A stretch of DNA of 64,000 nucleotides from contig OX327697.1 in assembly GCA_946807835.1 (NCBI GenBank), forward strand, positions 511,001 through 575,000, in the 5' to 3' direction. This DNA is from Ailanthus altissimus. Taxonomy: Eukaryota > Streptophyta > Magnoliopsida > Sapindales > Simaroubaceae. Under the pieces are notes generated by a model. That model was given only the letters and a program-made list of their open reading frames with translations, was not told the origin of the DNA and made no database searches. The position numbers and the translations under genes were made by a program. Shown here piece by piece: positions 11,318 to 22,725 of this stretch (position 1 is the stretch's first letter; each line of letters opens with the position of its first letter).

Positions 11318-14290
11318 TTAGAGTAACATCCTATAATTTCTTTGTGTTCTTTCCACCATTGCGTCCAAGAAAATGTCCGGAGATACTGCATAATTCTTGA
11401 TCTGCTCCACTGCATACTCCTCAAACTCCATCAGTTTCTTTCTTCGTAACTCTACCTCCACCCCATTCTTCAGCAACTTGCATTGGATCAGAGCTTCTTC
11501 CACATGTGCCCAAAAGCAAGAATCCTCTGTTAAGCTAGCGGACACTTTTTGTTTCTTTGAGTCAAGTGAACTGGTTGAAGGTTTTCCTGCTTCCTCAAGC
11601 CATTGCTCCAACTTCTTGTAATGTTTAGACCTTCCATTAGTTTTGTAGTCTGTCCAACCTGTGTCTTTGTAGTACTCTCCAATGTCAAGTGGTTCAACCA
11701 TTCTTCGGTAATTTGTCCCAGCATATAGCCACCGGGTCCTGAAGGCAGCCTCTTCTTTGGGCATTCTATCTGCTTCATCAACCATTTTTTCCCAGTAATT
11801 ATTGAGGTATCTCTTACACTTGATAACATTGATGTCCTTCTTTGAAGTTCCGTTCTTATAAGCATCGTAGTAACCTTTGTTTTCAGTCTTGGAAACCTTC
11901 TTGTACCATTCTAGGTGGGCCATATATATCTTCATGTCATTCAGTTTCTTGGTGGGATCAAAAACAGTCTTCCTTTTCGTAAAACAACTCTTTTCCCATT
12001 TATCCAGCTTTCTAATCAGCACATTGATGTCAACCGTTTGCTGTCACCAATAGCATGAAGTGGCCAGAAATTAGACATTTAGAAACTTCAAAGAACATGC
12101 TAAAGTGCATTCAAAAGATTGGTTCTATCGCTTATAAAACAGTTTTACATGTATTTATCTTGAAATTAGGTCTTGATTCTAACATTGGTAAATTAAATCG
12201 TTATTTCAATTCTCATTATGCTACAGAAAGCATTTTTGCATGAAAGTAAGGTAGTTTGCAATATAAACTAAGTTGAGAGGTGTAAAAACAAAATTGAGTT
12301 ACCTGTCTTCTCTTCACTCCAATGGCTTCCAATTGCAAAACTATTCCTGCACGTAGCGAACAGCCAATGAATTCACCCAGCTGTGAAATTCCCTTGAAGT
12401 TTACAATAGACATAAGATGCTCTACAATCTCGCCATAATCTACAATGTGCCATGGTTCTTTAGGATTGGGGCGGCTACCTATTTCTGAGCTGACTGCTGC
12501 CAATACTTCGGCTACTGCTTTGGGGACCTCAAGACAAGTACATCCAAATTTAGAACATAAGAGAAATGTACCAAAAGGCTTGTAAGCAACAGCTTGGGAA
12601 TCAATCTCCATAGCATTAGGATTGTGGGGTGGCGAAATGAACAGTCTTGGTACTAAGTCTTGGTTTGCAGCAACATGAAGAAAGCAAGAATTCCATGTCA
12701 AGTTCTGTGATACAGCTTCTTGTAGAACTTTGTCACCAATAAGAGGCGTGCCAAAAGTAATGCAGAGTGGGCGCTTAGCCTCTGGTTGATTGACACTTTC
12801 TAATAGCCATAGAGTGAAGAGAGAAGCAACAGATCCTCCCAGAGACTTTCCCGTAATAATTAACGGAATCGAATTGCCAAACTGCATTAAATAGATTATC
12901 GTGAAGTATCATTCAGGCTAATCATATTGCCAACCATATTCACAGAAATATAAAACTTGGGGTTCGTTTGGTACAGAGGTGCTTTTCTTTGATTTGGAAG
13001 AACAGCAATTAAAGTGTTTTGTTAAACACTACTTTCCCTTCACGATTAGGTGTTTATTTAACACTCACCTTCTTCCACTCTAGAGTTAGTGACTCACTCC
13101 ACAATATTTGTGACTTCAAAGGGACTACACTTCTACAACAAACTGACCCTTCATCTACTCTTATTCTCCTGTACAACATCATCCTCCTTAACTATCATCA
13201 ACAATCACTATTCTTCCTAGGCCTTAGGTCTTAAGACCAAGTGTACTACTGTGTTGGGTATAAGATATTACAATAACATTATCAAGAACTATCATACTGA
13301 CTAATCACATTGTCAAATTTTATTTATACTTATTTAAAACTTCATGTACTCTATACTTCGGTACAGCAACACCCTCCCTAATTATCATCAGCAAATACTA
13401 TTCCTTCTAGGCCTTTTATTCATAGATATTACAATCTAACTTCTTTAGGCAGAAATTTTTTTAAATATTTTTTATTACATCAAATATAAACCAAATACTT
13501 TCCTAACTTGGTATGAGCGAGACAGAACCCCATACCTCTTGGTATCAATCCAAGAAGCTTTACTAGTTAAACAAACTTACACCCACAAGTTTTTTGGGTA
13601 GAATAAAAATGAGCAAAATGTTTAACAAGCTAGCAGCCAATTGTGAACATATCTCATTTGACTAGTCCTATCATTCAATCAGACATTTCCCATAATCAAA
13701 TTAAATCCCATCTTGAAAAAATTTCAGAGGGGGAAGAAAAACCATAAAACATTCAAGGGAAAGAACAGAAAGATACCTGACTTTTCAATCCAGAAAGCTG
13801 ATCATAAATAGAGGCAAAAAGGGTCACTGCAGCTTTGTGAACGTGGAAAGGTGAACTGCTTCTGGTGCACAGAAAGTCAAGAGGAAGGGATGATGAAGGA
13901 ACCAACTCTTCTTCTTGAAGAAGCTGTTCTGTACAACTGGGTGAAGTAACAAAAGCAATGATGACAAAGTTAGGTTGTTGGTGATGATAAACTCGGCATC
14001 TTATTTGTTCATTTTGATTCCATTCCCTGTCAAGCTCTTTAATTTTAGCCCATGGAAGTTGCAGAAGACCAGTATTCACCACCAATTTGCCAATTCCAGT
14101 CCACTGCTAAATCTGCAATCAACAGCAAAATCCAAGTAACAAGAGAAAAAAAAAAAGGATGTTCCTTCTTCAAAACCGTCCAAGATGGGATTTTTGCTTT
14201 AGTAACAAAACAGGTTAAAGAAAGCACTTTTATAGTCAACTAAACAAGAATAAAATGTAAATTCTTCTCTTACAAAAGCTCTTGCTTCAT
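11318..14290 (-). CDS. SAG101: SAG101-like (EDS1 family) lipase-like immune regulator, frame-disrupted
   Basis: SAG101 pairs with EDS1 and acts with helper NLRs downstream of TIR-type immune receptors. Exons: 14274-14290 (17 nt), 13777-14112, 12303-12881, 11318-12040, all with GT-AG borders. The lipase-like domain has the nucleophile elbow ITGKSLGGSVASLF, then RPLCITFGTPLIGD, NSCFLHV and KPFGTFLLC. Exon 4 is the EP domain: KKLNDMKIYMAHLEWYKK, FRTRWLYAGTNYRRMVEPLD, GRSKHYKKLEQW, DSCFWAHVEEALI and SPDIFLD. Two breaks are visible. In exon 2, at about 14,088-14,091, one T is missing, so FSSGLELAN runs out of frame with LVVNTGLLQLPW. In exon 4, at about 11,355-11,370, the frame slips after IFLDA; the homologous ending (WWKEH ... 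QFTNFMKDD) continues in another frame to a stop at 11,245-11,247. Either this is a recent pseudogene or the assembly has indel errors. Family assignment is strong; functionality is doubtful. Confidence 0.9.
12958..13415. repeat. Repeat debris in intron 2 of the SAG101-like gene
   Basis: The 895-bp intron 2 holds GGGGTTCGTTTGGTACAGAG near 12,960, a sequence typical of the ends of plant DNA-transposon MITEs. It also holds two diverged direct copies of about 55 bp at 13,171-13,226 and 13,361-13,415, period 190 bp, sharing TATCATCA and TTCYTYCTAGGCCTT. No matching right terminus could be fixed. Confidence 0.35.
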
Positions 14291-15674
14291 CTTCTATGCT
14301 TAGAAACCCAGCAAGCAACAGCAAGAACTACCCTTTTGAGGCTCTAACATTGTCTGAATAAAATGAAGGGAATAAAAAGCTTTCACTTTCGACAATAGCA
14401 CAATTGCCTGGAAATTCATATGAGCCAATAGCATTTCTTATTTCTTAAGTTTGAAATGGAAACTTCATTATCATTACCCACTATGCAAATTATTCCCAAC
14501 GGGATGAAATGATGCTGTAATAAAAATTTATCTTCCAATAAGTGATTATTATTGACACATCGTATAAAAAGTAAAAGAACGAAGACATTTCTTTTGAATT
14601 ATCGCTAGATGTAATTTCATTATTGAAATTATACGTGTTACATTTTAGGATTGATGATATAATATCAGATATATTATTGGAGTATTATATAAGATAAAAT
14701 TATTGAGGTACTTCGAATTTAAATCTCTTACTAGAAAAAAATTATAAACGACCTTATTACAAAGAATCATCTCTTTATAAACAAGAGATTTACATTTATT
14801 GAGAATGGAGCAGCACAGAAAGTAAAGAATACCACCACAAATTCTTAATAACCTTCACTAAATATAGAGATCAATCTTTGCATACTTTAAACAACCACCA
14901 ACACAAAATTTAACACAATAAACACTACAATTAAAAGTGTAACAATGTAAGCATAAGCCGTCACACGTGATAGACAGTGTACAATATTAATGGTCGGGAA
15001 AGCATGAACGTTGTTGACAATAACCGATTATCGAGAAGGACTGTGCTAATCTGCTACTAAGTTGTGGCAACTCAAGAAACAAAAGTGGGCTGTCCCAACG
15101 GTGGTCGGCAGCAGCAAACAAGACATGAAAGAAGTAATATTATATTTTTCAAACGGCGTTGCACAGCACACCAAAGAATCAAGACTTTGAAAAATATAAT
15201 ATTACTTCTTTTTCCCTTGTGGGGTTAAATCATGTAATTAGAAGAACGTTAACTTGTACTTTGGGGAAGCAAAAGAAGGAAAATCGCATGAAAGGTCCGG
15301 TCAATAGGCCAATAGATTCTTAGTCTAAGAAATGGAAACTTCCTTCTTGTTATCCAATATGCAATTTGTGCCCGATGGGATCAAAAGGGATGCCCAACTT
15401 TTATTTGCAGCACAGCAAAAATTTAAACTACTTTTACCCTTCGTTGGGTTAAAATTATGGGTGAAAGATTAAACAAAGACTGATTTTTCAACAAATATGG
15501 AGTTGTAATTCCAATATTGCATAAAGTGTCAAAATTAATAACAATGAACATCAAACTTGTAACTTCATAAATTGTGACCTTAAATTTACTTGATGGATAT
15601 ATATATATCTATAGTCATATGTATGATATCACTATCAATCTTTAACTACGTCTGAATTTTTTATATTAATATTT
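14291..15674. other. Upstream region of SAG101-like gene with duplicated segments
   Basis: No gene is seen. Two diverged direct copies of about 100 bp lie at about 14,420-14,520 and 15,300-15,400 (shared GAAATGGAAACTTC, TATGCAA and GGGATGA/GGGATCA blocks). A 26-bp inverted repeat lies at 15,128-15,211. The segment abuts the 5' LTR of copia element 2 at 15,675. Confidence 0.45.
15128..15211. repeat. 26-bp perfect inverted repeat with 32-bp spacer
   Basis: The arms at 15,128-15,153 and 15,186-15,211 are perfect reverse complements. Each contains GAAGTAATATTATATTTTTC or its complement. The spacer (15,154-15,185) is GC-richer. A transcript would form a stable hairpin. It is not flanked by an obvious target duplication. 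Confidence 0.8.
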
Positions 15675-16469
15675 TGGTTGGAATTAGTAACTTAAAATAA
15701 AGTATTGAGAATGATTTTAAGTTGAAAACTAATGAAAAGTTGACATGTGGTCGAGGACGCGTTGGATGGAAGAGAAAGGAGCAAAACGAAAAGTAGAAAG
15801 TAAGAAGGAGCTCGGAACATGCAAGAGACACCGTCCGAGGCTTAGGCGTCGTAATGCTAGCTACTCTGCGCCGTGGCACCAAACTTAGAAACTCTAGCTT
15901 TATAGTGCAGCCTTGGTGGTGGTGCGGCACCAAATTGAGATCACAACACTGTCATGACACTGGCTCGTGGTGCCACGATGCCCAATTTCGACAATTTTCT
16001 ATTTTAAGCTGTCTTGATTAGTTAAGTCGATTTTGGACTTCTTAAACGCATTGACTCTTATTCTAATTAGACATAGAATTTCTAAAGATATTTTGAAGTC
16101 TATATAAATCTTTGTAACCCTTTAGAACAATCAATCATTAGAGAAGAAACTCCAAAAGAGACAATAGAGAGATAGATAGTGATTAAGTGCTAGGTATTCA
16201 AAGAGAGTGTCATATGAGTGCTTGAGTACTATGTGTATAAGAAAGCACTAATAGATCATTTGAGAGCTCGTCTATTATCATATTCCTTTATAATCTTTTG
16301 TGAGAAATTTTTGTGATTTGAGAGTTCTTTGTTAACTAATAAAAGAAACTAAGATTTGCCGAACCACGTATCTCTTTGTGTGATTTTTTTCTTATTCTTG
16401 AATACTTGTGATCAAATTCTTTCACATGTGCTTAGAGTTTTTTAGAGTGCACACTGAAAAACCCTAACA
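15675..16469 (+). repeat. 5' LTR of copia element 2
   Basis: 795 bp, beginning TGGTTGGAATTAG and ending CCCTAACA. It is followed by a decayed initiator-Met primer site (CTAGTATCTGAGCC). It aligns with 31,781-32,325 over about 600 bp (GAGAATGATTTT, GAAGTTGACA, GTAGCCTTGGTG-like, CTATTTTAAGC and GAGAAGAAACTC blocks). CCGAACCACGTA...TTTGTGTG near the 3' end is shared with the LTR of copia element 1, so the two belong to related families. Confidence 0.8.
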
Positions 16470-16531
16470 AACTAGTATCTGAGCCAAGGTCAATACCTAA
16501 ATAATATATCAAGAACATAGGTTATTCAACC

Positions 16532-17960
16532 ATGATAAGTCACAAGTATGAGGTTGAGAAGTTTAATGGACCGACTGATTTTAGTCTGTAGAAGGCGAAG
16601 GTTATGGCTCTACTAGTGAATTAAGTGTTAGATTCAGCACTTGAATAGACTCAAGCAATAACCAACAAAGAGAAAAAATCCTATGACACTTGGATCTGAA
16701 CTAAAAAGACAAACCATTCAGAAGAAAGCCTGTAGAATTATAGTTCCTTCATTGAGTAATGAAGTTTTGAGGGAAATAGCTGAAAAAAAGATGACATTAG
16801 GTCTTTAGAAGAAGTTTGACGCCTTCTACATAATGAAGTCCTTGGCGAATCGTCTGTATGTTAAGAAGAAATTGTATCAATTGTCTATAATTGAAGGAAC
16901 TTTAATTAAAGACCACATTGACGTCTTCAATAAGGTTATCATAGATCTCGAGACAATTGACATCAAGATTAAGAATGAAGACAAAGAAATAATCTTGCTG
17001 TGTTCTTTAAATTCAGGTTATGAGTACTTTATGGATACACTTATGTATGGAGAGATATTTTAATGATAAATGATATTAAGCCTTGTTGAACTTAAAAGAA
17101 TTAGCAAAAAGATCTGAGTCTAGTAATGAAGTAGGTTTGACTGGAAGAAAAAGAGATGAAAAAAATAATTAGTCAAAGAGTAGATCCAAGAAATGTCATC
17201 TTTACAAGAAAGAATGACACTTAATAAAGGGATTGTCTAGAAAGAAATAAGGGTGGATATGCTACAATAGTGTGTTAAGAGGACTACAAAATAGCAAAAT
17301 CCTTGATAGTTTTTAATGGAAAGTATGCTGGTGAATAAATACTTGATTTTGACTACAATTATCATATGTGCCTTAATAGGTCATTGTTTTACCAATTATA
17401 GATTCATTAAGGGCAATAAATTACTATTATGTAATGATATAACTTGTAAAGTCATGGAGATTGACAGTATAAGGATGAGGCTACATGATGAAAAAAATAA
17501 GAGAGTTACTTAGTATAGACATGTTTATGGATTTAGGAGGAACTTGATATTCCTAAAAGTATTAGATCAAGTAGGATGTTCATACAAGACAGAAAAAGAA
17601 ATACTAAAAGTAGTGAAAGGATTTATAATGATTATAAAGGGTAATAAACATTATGGTCTATATATGTTTGATGAGAATATTATAGTTGACTTAACATGAG
17701 TTGTTGAGGGAATATAGACCAAGAGGCAGAATTGGAGATTAGCTTACCGAGGTGATAAAGGTTGAAAGAGAATATATGATAAGGGCTTGATGGCAAGAAT
17801 AAGTTTCAGCCAAAAAGATTGTGATCATGGTGTCAAAAGTGACATGGGAGATCGCAATACAAAGGCTACCCTATGCAAGATGTATTTATATCTTTAAAGA
17901 CCAAAATCATAAGCCATAGAGAAATTAAGTCTATGTAAAGATTTAATTGGAGTAAAGCTA
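16532..17960 (+). pseudogene. Gag relic of copia element 2
   Basis: The frame starts with an ATG and KYEVEKFNG, as in element 1. A 76-residue open stretch at 16,833-17,060 matches the same gag region (ANRLYVKKKLYQLS, DHIDVFNKV). Stops and frameshifts are frequent, the zinc knuckle (about 17,195-17,235) has lost its spacing, and pol is almost entirely deleted. It is non-functional. Confidence 0.8.
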
Positions 17961-18037
17961 AGTAATAGAGCGTTGGCATGGAATGGATGGATCCTAAAAA
18001 ATTTCTTAAGAAATTTTAAATCAATGAGAGATTTGTT

Positions 18038-18056
18038 TAGAGGTGGCAAATAGGTC
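18038..18056 (+). repeat. Left terminal inverted repeat of hAT
   Basis: 19 bp beginning TAGAGGTGGCAAA directly after GATTTGTT. It matches the complement of the right end with two mismatches. Confidence 0.8.
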
Positions 18057-18583
18057 ATCTAAAACGGCACGGCCTATCAAGCTATATCATGCTAAGCTAC
18101 AATATACAATCTAGTGTACTATGCTAATATGGGCCCATTACAGGCTCACCATGGCACGGGTCCACAAGTCGTGTCTATTTCTTAATTTTTTTTAAAAAAA
18201 TTTAAATATATTATTTGATAATTGGTATATAATTTTTTTCTTACAAAAATTTTAAAATTTTAATTGCAATTATTTTAATTATTATAACAATTCAAATTAA
18301 TAATTGTAATAACAATTAAGATTATAATTTATATATTAGATTGAAAATTTGAAATGTATTTATAATCATAATTCATAAATTCTCTATTAAAAATTTGAAA
18401 TTGTAATTCTATTAAAGATAAAAATTTATTAATATTATTCTAAATTTAAAATTATTGGATACAAATACAAAAATAAAAGGTAAAATTTATATTATTATCG
18501 TTACAATACATCCCAACTAGGTTGGCATATATTGAACTATCTATTATTTAAAAATTCAATCATTGTTACATCATTATAGTTAC

Positions 18584-21500
18584 TGTTTTTCCTAGAAATC
18601 TCCATAAGGGCCTAACTTCTAAAGGCCTAAATGCCCTCAAGACAACTTATTGATGGGCTGGCCCAAGAGTCCAGGGAGGTAGAAGTCAACAAGGCATGAC
18701 AAACTGGGCCTCAAGTAGCTTTCAAGCATAAAACCTGCTTGGTCATTGAATCAGATCAGATTTAGTCTGAACTGTTTAAATACTAGCCTTGTACCATTCA
18801 TAACTACACCGATCATAACTCTAAATGTAATACACTAAAGATTTATAAACATTCTCTAAATTATATTTTATAACTTATACATATGCTTAAATAATGTTAT
18901 GCTTGATGATGAATATAACCTAATAGAAACACTTAGCAAACAAATACTTAATTTGATCATATCTTGATGACTCATTCATCAATAACTTATACATAAGTTT
19001 AGATAATATTATGCTTAGTAATAAATATGACCTAACCAAACACTTAGCAAATAATTACCTAATTTGATCCTATCTTGATGACTTATTCATCAATAACTCT
19101 TATATGTATGCTTAGATAATGTTATACTTAGTGATGAATATGACCTAACACAAACACTTAATAAATAATTACCTAATTTGATGACTCATTTACAAACCTA
19201 ACATGTCCACCATAAGTGAGTGAATTTATCATCATGTATCACTCAAATAGATACTATAAATAGATGGTGTCTATGTGAGAAAGAGTATAGGAATTAATTT
19301 TTAAGAATAAAAAACTAGAGTGTGTATGTGAGTTGAGAGTGTTAAACTATAGAACAACCAAGTGTTGATTTGAAAATGAATGAGAAGAAGATAGTTAAGT
19401 GTTAAGTGGAATCTTACTCAGGGTATGTTTCTCATTTTCATGCTATAATTTTTTTAGTTATATTTTTCATAATTATGTAAGGTTCATCCTTAGTTAACAT
19501 GTTTTTATGATGAATTGACAATGAAAATGGTTTATAAAAAGGTTATGTAGAATAGAATTGAGAAGAGATTATGTGAAAATTATGAGTTAAGTTTATGAGT
19601 AGTGTATTGCCATAATTAAATTGACGTTTTAAATAATTATTTTAAATATGATTCTTTTAAATGAATTATACTTCATAATGATTATTTAAAGTCTTGATTT
19701 TTTATCAAGAACTCTTTAGTTTTGACTTTTGAATATATATATTTATATATATGTAATAAGTGAGATTTTAGAAAAATAGAGAATTCAACATGTATAATTC
19801 TTTGAATAAATTGTATTTATACACATATATTTTTATACCAATATTTTTACTATTTAAAAGCTAATACAATAAGGATTCGAAAGAATTTTGTTTCACTGAA
19901 ATCTCTAAGAATTCAATTTTATATCAATTTTTAAAATAATGACTATAATACTGAAAAACAGAAATTTCAACAGTAAACCCGAATTTAGAAAATAGTTTCA
20001 CCTATCAAATGATCTTCAAAAATTATGAAATTTTATATACTGGCTTTTATATATGTCTAGGTATTCCAGTTTTAATTTCACAATTTTTAAACAACTATAA
20101 AATATTTTATGAACTATGTTCACATACAGAAACTATTTGACAGATTATGTCAAGCAGAAATATTAATTTATTTTTAATAGTTTTGCTAAACCAAATATTT
20201 CAAATAAATTATATGTTGAACCTTTATTTATCTACTATATATGAGAATAGAGTTTATATGAATCCTATATACAAAATATGAGATACGAATTTTGGAGTAT
20301 TTATTGTTCAATACTAAAATAGATAGAAGGATAGTTATAGATTGAGAGATATATATAGTTGGAGAATGATTATGATAGATAATTAATTGTTATCTTGATT
20401 AATAGGATACTTGGGTATTCGAATAAGTAGAGATATTTTTTGAGGTATTTGACTTTTGTTGAGGTAAGTAACTTTGTTCATAATGTATCCATTTTGTTTT
20501 CAAATAAGAAATATTATTATTGTGATATTCGAAATGTAGAAAATACTTAAAGATATTTATAATTTGTTATTACTTCTAAAACTTGTTTATAATTTTCCAA
20601 TTAAATTATTTTCCATTGATTTTGATCAAAGAATGAATATATCTTTAAAGTTTATGTATTATTTTGAAGTTTTCAAATAAATGATTTGTTTATAGCTTTT
20701 AAACATCTATTTAAACAAATTGCAAAATTATAGATATCTACATGATAACTCAAAATTTGGGTTCAATTTTGGGTTAGTTGGATAATGTTTATAAAAATGT
20801 TGCAAACTACTATTATGAAAGAATTGAAGTTATGATGTTTGAAATAAATTAATTACTGAATCTGAAATTTAAAGAAAATATTTTGGCTCATTGTTTATAG
20901 TCATATGATATTGAACGATTGACAATATATATGAGTTAGAGTAGCTGGTATCCTTTCTGAAACTGTATACTACAAATGATTATTGGCTGGGTCACCGGGG
21001 GTACAGGTGACATTATAAGATTCTGATATTGGCCAGGTCACCGGGGGTACATGTTATACTATATGACATGAGTAACCTCTGTTTACCTTTTTATATGAAA
21101 GTTTACAAAAATTATTATCGAATTGATTTTCATATTGACTTATGATATTGAAGAGTTTTGCTATGATAAATTTGAAATTAAAATATTTTATTGATATTAT
21201 TGATGATATTTTAAAGATGCTTGCAGCCTTTCAAACAAGAACCCTAATACATTATAAATGTTTTACTTACCGAGTCGACGACTCACCCTTCACCATTAAC
21301 ATTTTTACAGATTAAGTTTTATCCTAGTGAGTTACCTTGAAGTAGAATTGGGCAATCAATAAGCTATCTATTGCTTAATAAGAGAAAATTATGTCTCTAG
21401 TAGTTTAAGTTTTGATTTCCTTAAGTTCTAAGAATGGTTCAAAAGCTGTAGCGTTATTTTTAGAGATTTATCTTTGTCTTTATATGGCAAGATATTGAGA

Positions 21501-22479
21501 ACTTTTGGTTTGATGAATAAAGATTTGATGAATTTTCATAGAAAGTGTGAAGTATAGTACTTTGATTCTGTAATAGAATTTGTAGTATCCTTCATTTGAC
21601 TCATATTTTATACATGTGAAATTTAGGGTGTTACACTAAACATCTGCACGACCAAGGCCAGTAAAACACAAGGATACTAGATCAGATAAAGTATTAGATC
21701 CACTTAGAGGCTGAATAGGTCTGTGGACCAAACAACTCATTTCATAATTAGACATACCATATATGGACACTCGCTTAGCTTACCAAAGCATGACTTAAGC
21801 TAGCTGAAAGATCGACTCGGCAAAAATATCAGAATCACTCTTACACAATAGAATAGAGCAAGACCAAGCATTATAGAGTGCCGAGCCGAACAGTGGCCAA
21901 TGACTTGAAAAGGAATATTTAAATAAGCATTAAGCTTAAAAAGGAAACTAGCACTCTTTAGGGGATAGAGTTATAAAAGAATAAGAATTATAGTGCTTTT
22001 AGAATGAATCTCTCAAATCACGCTAAGAGATTAGAGGATTACCTAAAAATATTTAGAGCTTACCTAAAATCCAAAAAGATTGCCTAAACAATCACAAACA
22101 CCGATAAAGATAAGCATAAGGAATATTTCAAAAAGACCAATGCTATAAAAAGGAGAGAAAACTACACAGAAAATGGGGATAACTTTAGTATTCGACTCTT
22201 CTATCTCATTCTTCAATTTCATTCTTTTTTGCTCTCACAACCTTACAAAAAAACCCATACTTGATTTAAGCATCGATGGGTCTTTGCTAAAATTCACCCC
22301 GGCGAGATCTTAACGATAGTTTCAATGTATTTTGTAGAAGTTTTTAGCCATTATGTCAGAAGAGAAGCCTAACGAGATTGAAGCCTCAAGCCCAATTAGA
22401 CAAAATCCAAGGTACTAATTCCTACAACAAAATAATTTTAAAGTTCGTTGGCCCGAAAAATCATGTTTTTTGGTTAACA
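18584..22479 (+). repeat. Solo LTR E in hAT (itself split by solo LTR D)
   Basis: It starts TGTTTTTCCTAG and ends GGTTAACA, with perfect 5-bp duplications GTTAC at 18,579-18,583 and 22,480-22,484. Without the nested LTR D and its duplication it is about 1,081 bp. Its right half has a TATA box (CTATAAAAAGGAGAG, about 22,142) and a leader containing CATCGATGGGTCTTTGC and CCCCGGCGAG, as in some plant gypsy (Tat-like) LTRs. Family assignment is tentative. No internal coding region remains. Confidence 0.75.
18826..21635 (+). repeat. Solo LTR D, nested in LTR E
   Basis: A 2,810-bp block starting TGTAATACAC and ending AGGGTGTTACA, flanked by perfect duplications CTAAA (18,821-18,825 and 21,636-21,640). 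Layout and length resemble the solo LTR at 5,290-8,143, including a CTTACCGAG...CTCACC segment upstream of the end, which suggests a Ty3-gypsy chromovirus LTR. It has no open frames. Two copies of TCACCGGGGGTACA lie near 20,990 and 21,040. Confidence 0.8.
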
Positions 22480-22725
22480 GTTACGATACGAATTTATATT
22501 TCTAAATTTTAATGATCAAATCTCAAAGTTGAAAGTTTTAAAAATCTTTTACCATTTCTTCTTACCAATTTTGCTTTCGATCATCAACATCTTCTTAATT
22601 TTTACACACACTAATTCCTCAAAAGTTTTTTTTTTATATCAATCCTAATTGCTTCTCATTCAATATCATGCCCCTATACTAAAAGTGGATTCCGATGCTG
22701 CAGTGGACACTATAAGTGTTAATAG

